From NCBI GenBank assembly GCA_031256115.1, contig JAIRRF010000094.1, forward strand, positions 1-6,071: 6,071 nucleotides of DNA. The letters are read 5' to 3'. The notes under the pieces were generated by a model, which was not told the origin of the DNA, searched no databases, and saw nothing but the letters and a program-made list of their open reading frames with translations. Below, one piece after another: positions 5,452 through 6,071 of the stretch (the stretch's first letter is position 1; each line of letters opens with the position of its first letter). Source of the DNA: Treponema sp. Lineage in GTDB: Bacteria > Spirochaetota > Spirochaetia > Treponematales > Breznakiellaceae. A program made the translations under genes and the position numbers.

Positions 5452-6071
5452 TGGATGAGATTGTGGAAGAACTGGACGATTTGGAAGAAGTGCCTGATGA
5501 GGTCGATGTTTTTTCCATAATTGATTCCACAAATGCCGCCAAATTTTCTTCAGAAAACGACCCCTACACCAAAAGCCTGTTCCCTGTACTATTTATTAAC
5601 AAAAAATTACAAATCCTTTATGCAAATCATGCCAGCGAAAAATTATTCCATGTTGTAAAAAATATTGGCGGCCAGTATTTAACAGATCTATTTGGGAGGT
5701 TCTTTAATCTGGAAGACATTAGGCTGATTCGGGAAACATTACTTACAGGAAATAACGGTTATTGCTGGAAAGGGGAAATAAAAATAAAATCCCGGGAGTT
5801 GGTCACTACTTTAACAAAAATATATCTTTTTCCCATTGATATCAGCGATAAAGAGCCAACTGAATTTATTATTATGTTCGATGATATTACCGAAGAAAAC
5901 CGGAAACTTTTAAGGGGAGTATTTTTAAGCCTTTTGGAAGCTTCCAAACTTAAGGATAACGATACAGGCAAGCATATAATCAGGGTAAATTTATATTCCA
6001 AATGCCTGGCGTCGGAGCTATACAACAAAAAAGGTTATGATAGGGTTGATGCGGATTTTATTGATAATATC
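5451..6071 (+). CDS. PAS domain + HD-GYP protein, probable c-di-GMP phosphodiesterase (3' truncated by window)
   Basis: The frame is open from ATG 5451 through the last base, giving 207 residues with no stop. It starts within TAATG shared with the tsaB stop, with AGGGGA at 5439-5444 as Shine-Dalgarno. Residues 1-25 are strongly acidic. Residues about 43-150 form a PAS sensor domain, with LFPVLFINKKLQILYANHAS as the opening strands and IIMFDDITEENRK as the typical final strand and exit. From about 156 the start of an HD-GYP domain appears: LLEASKLKDNDTGKHIIRV with D171, T172, H175 and R178 matching the first HD-GYP helix. The catalytic HD pair and the GYP signature would lie beyond the window, so phosphodiesterase activity cannot be confirmed here. 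HD-GYP enzymes degrade c-di-GMP, which fits the PilZ receptor gene upstream. No receiver domain or membrane span is seen in the visible part. Confidence 0.88.
   Translation, partial: MDEIVEELDDLEEVPDEVDVFSIIDSTNAAKFSSENDPYTKSLFPVLFINKKLQILYANHASEKLFHVVKNIGGQYLTDLFGRFFNLEDIRLIRETLLTGNNGYCWKGEIKIKSRELVTTLTKIYLFPIDISDKEPTEFIIMFDDITEENRKLLRGVFLSLLEASKLKDNDTGKHIIRVNLYSKCLASELYNKKGYDRVDADFIDNI

Noticed and set aside
1..6071. Search for tRNA, rRNA, CRISPR, insertion-sequence ends or attachment sites.
   Set aside because: The window is almost wholly coding on one strand; no repeat-spacer pattern, transposase, cloverleaf or flanking direct repeat was seen by eye.

Overview
The window is a tightly packed, single-direction (+ strand) gene cluster. 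It most resembles a treponeme-type spirochete. The reasons are the FliD sequence, which has the N-terminus MSDIYIPGV and a long central insert that I associate from memory with treponemal FliD, and the gene order fliD / hypothetical / PilZ protein / small hypothetical / tsaE / tsaB / HD-GYP regulator, which I recall from Treponema genomes. Base composition looks moderate and codon use looks uniform throughout. No mobile element, RNA gene or CRISPR is visible. The species cannot be fixed from sequence alone.

Layout: fliD (29-2068, flagellar filament cap) is followed 6 bp later by a 287-aa uncharacterised protein (2075-2938) with a possible beta-grasp N-terminus and a helical body. Its stop overlaps (ATGA) the start of a membrane-anchored YcgR-like PilZ protein (2935-4032), a likely c-di-GMP receptor. 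The only real gap in the cluster is 34 bp (4033-4066), and a sigma70-like promoter candidate spans it. After the gap come an 87-aa conserved-looking protein of unknown function (4067-4330), tsaE (4305-4760), tsaB (best start TTG 4741, to 5451) and a PAS + HD-GYP protein (5451 to beyond the window end). These last four genes overlap one another by 26, 20 and 1 bp.

Functionally the window joins three themes: filament capping (FliD), c-di-GMP signalling (a PilZ receptor and an HD-GYP phosphodiesterase candidate), and the essential t6A37 tRNA modification (TsaE and TsaB; TsaD and TsaC are not in view). The overlaps suggest co-transcription and translational coupling. The gap may let the housekeeping tsa genes be expressed independently of the flagellar genes. 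No stretch over 300 bases lacks a gene, and no terminator was found.

The least explained parts are the 287-aa and 87-aa proteins. The former sits where flagellar chaperones (FliS/FliT) often lie.
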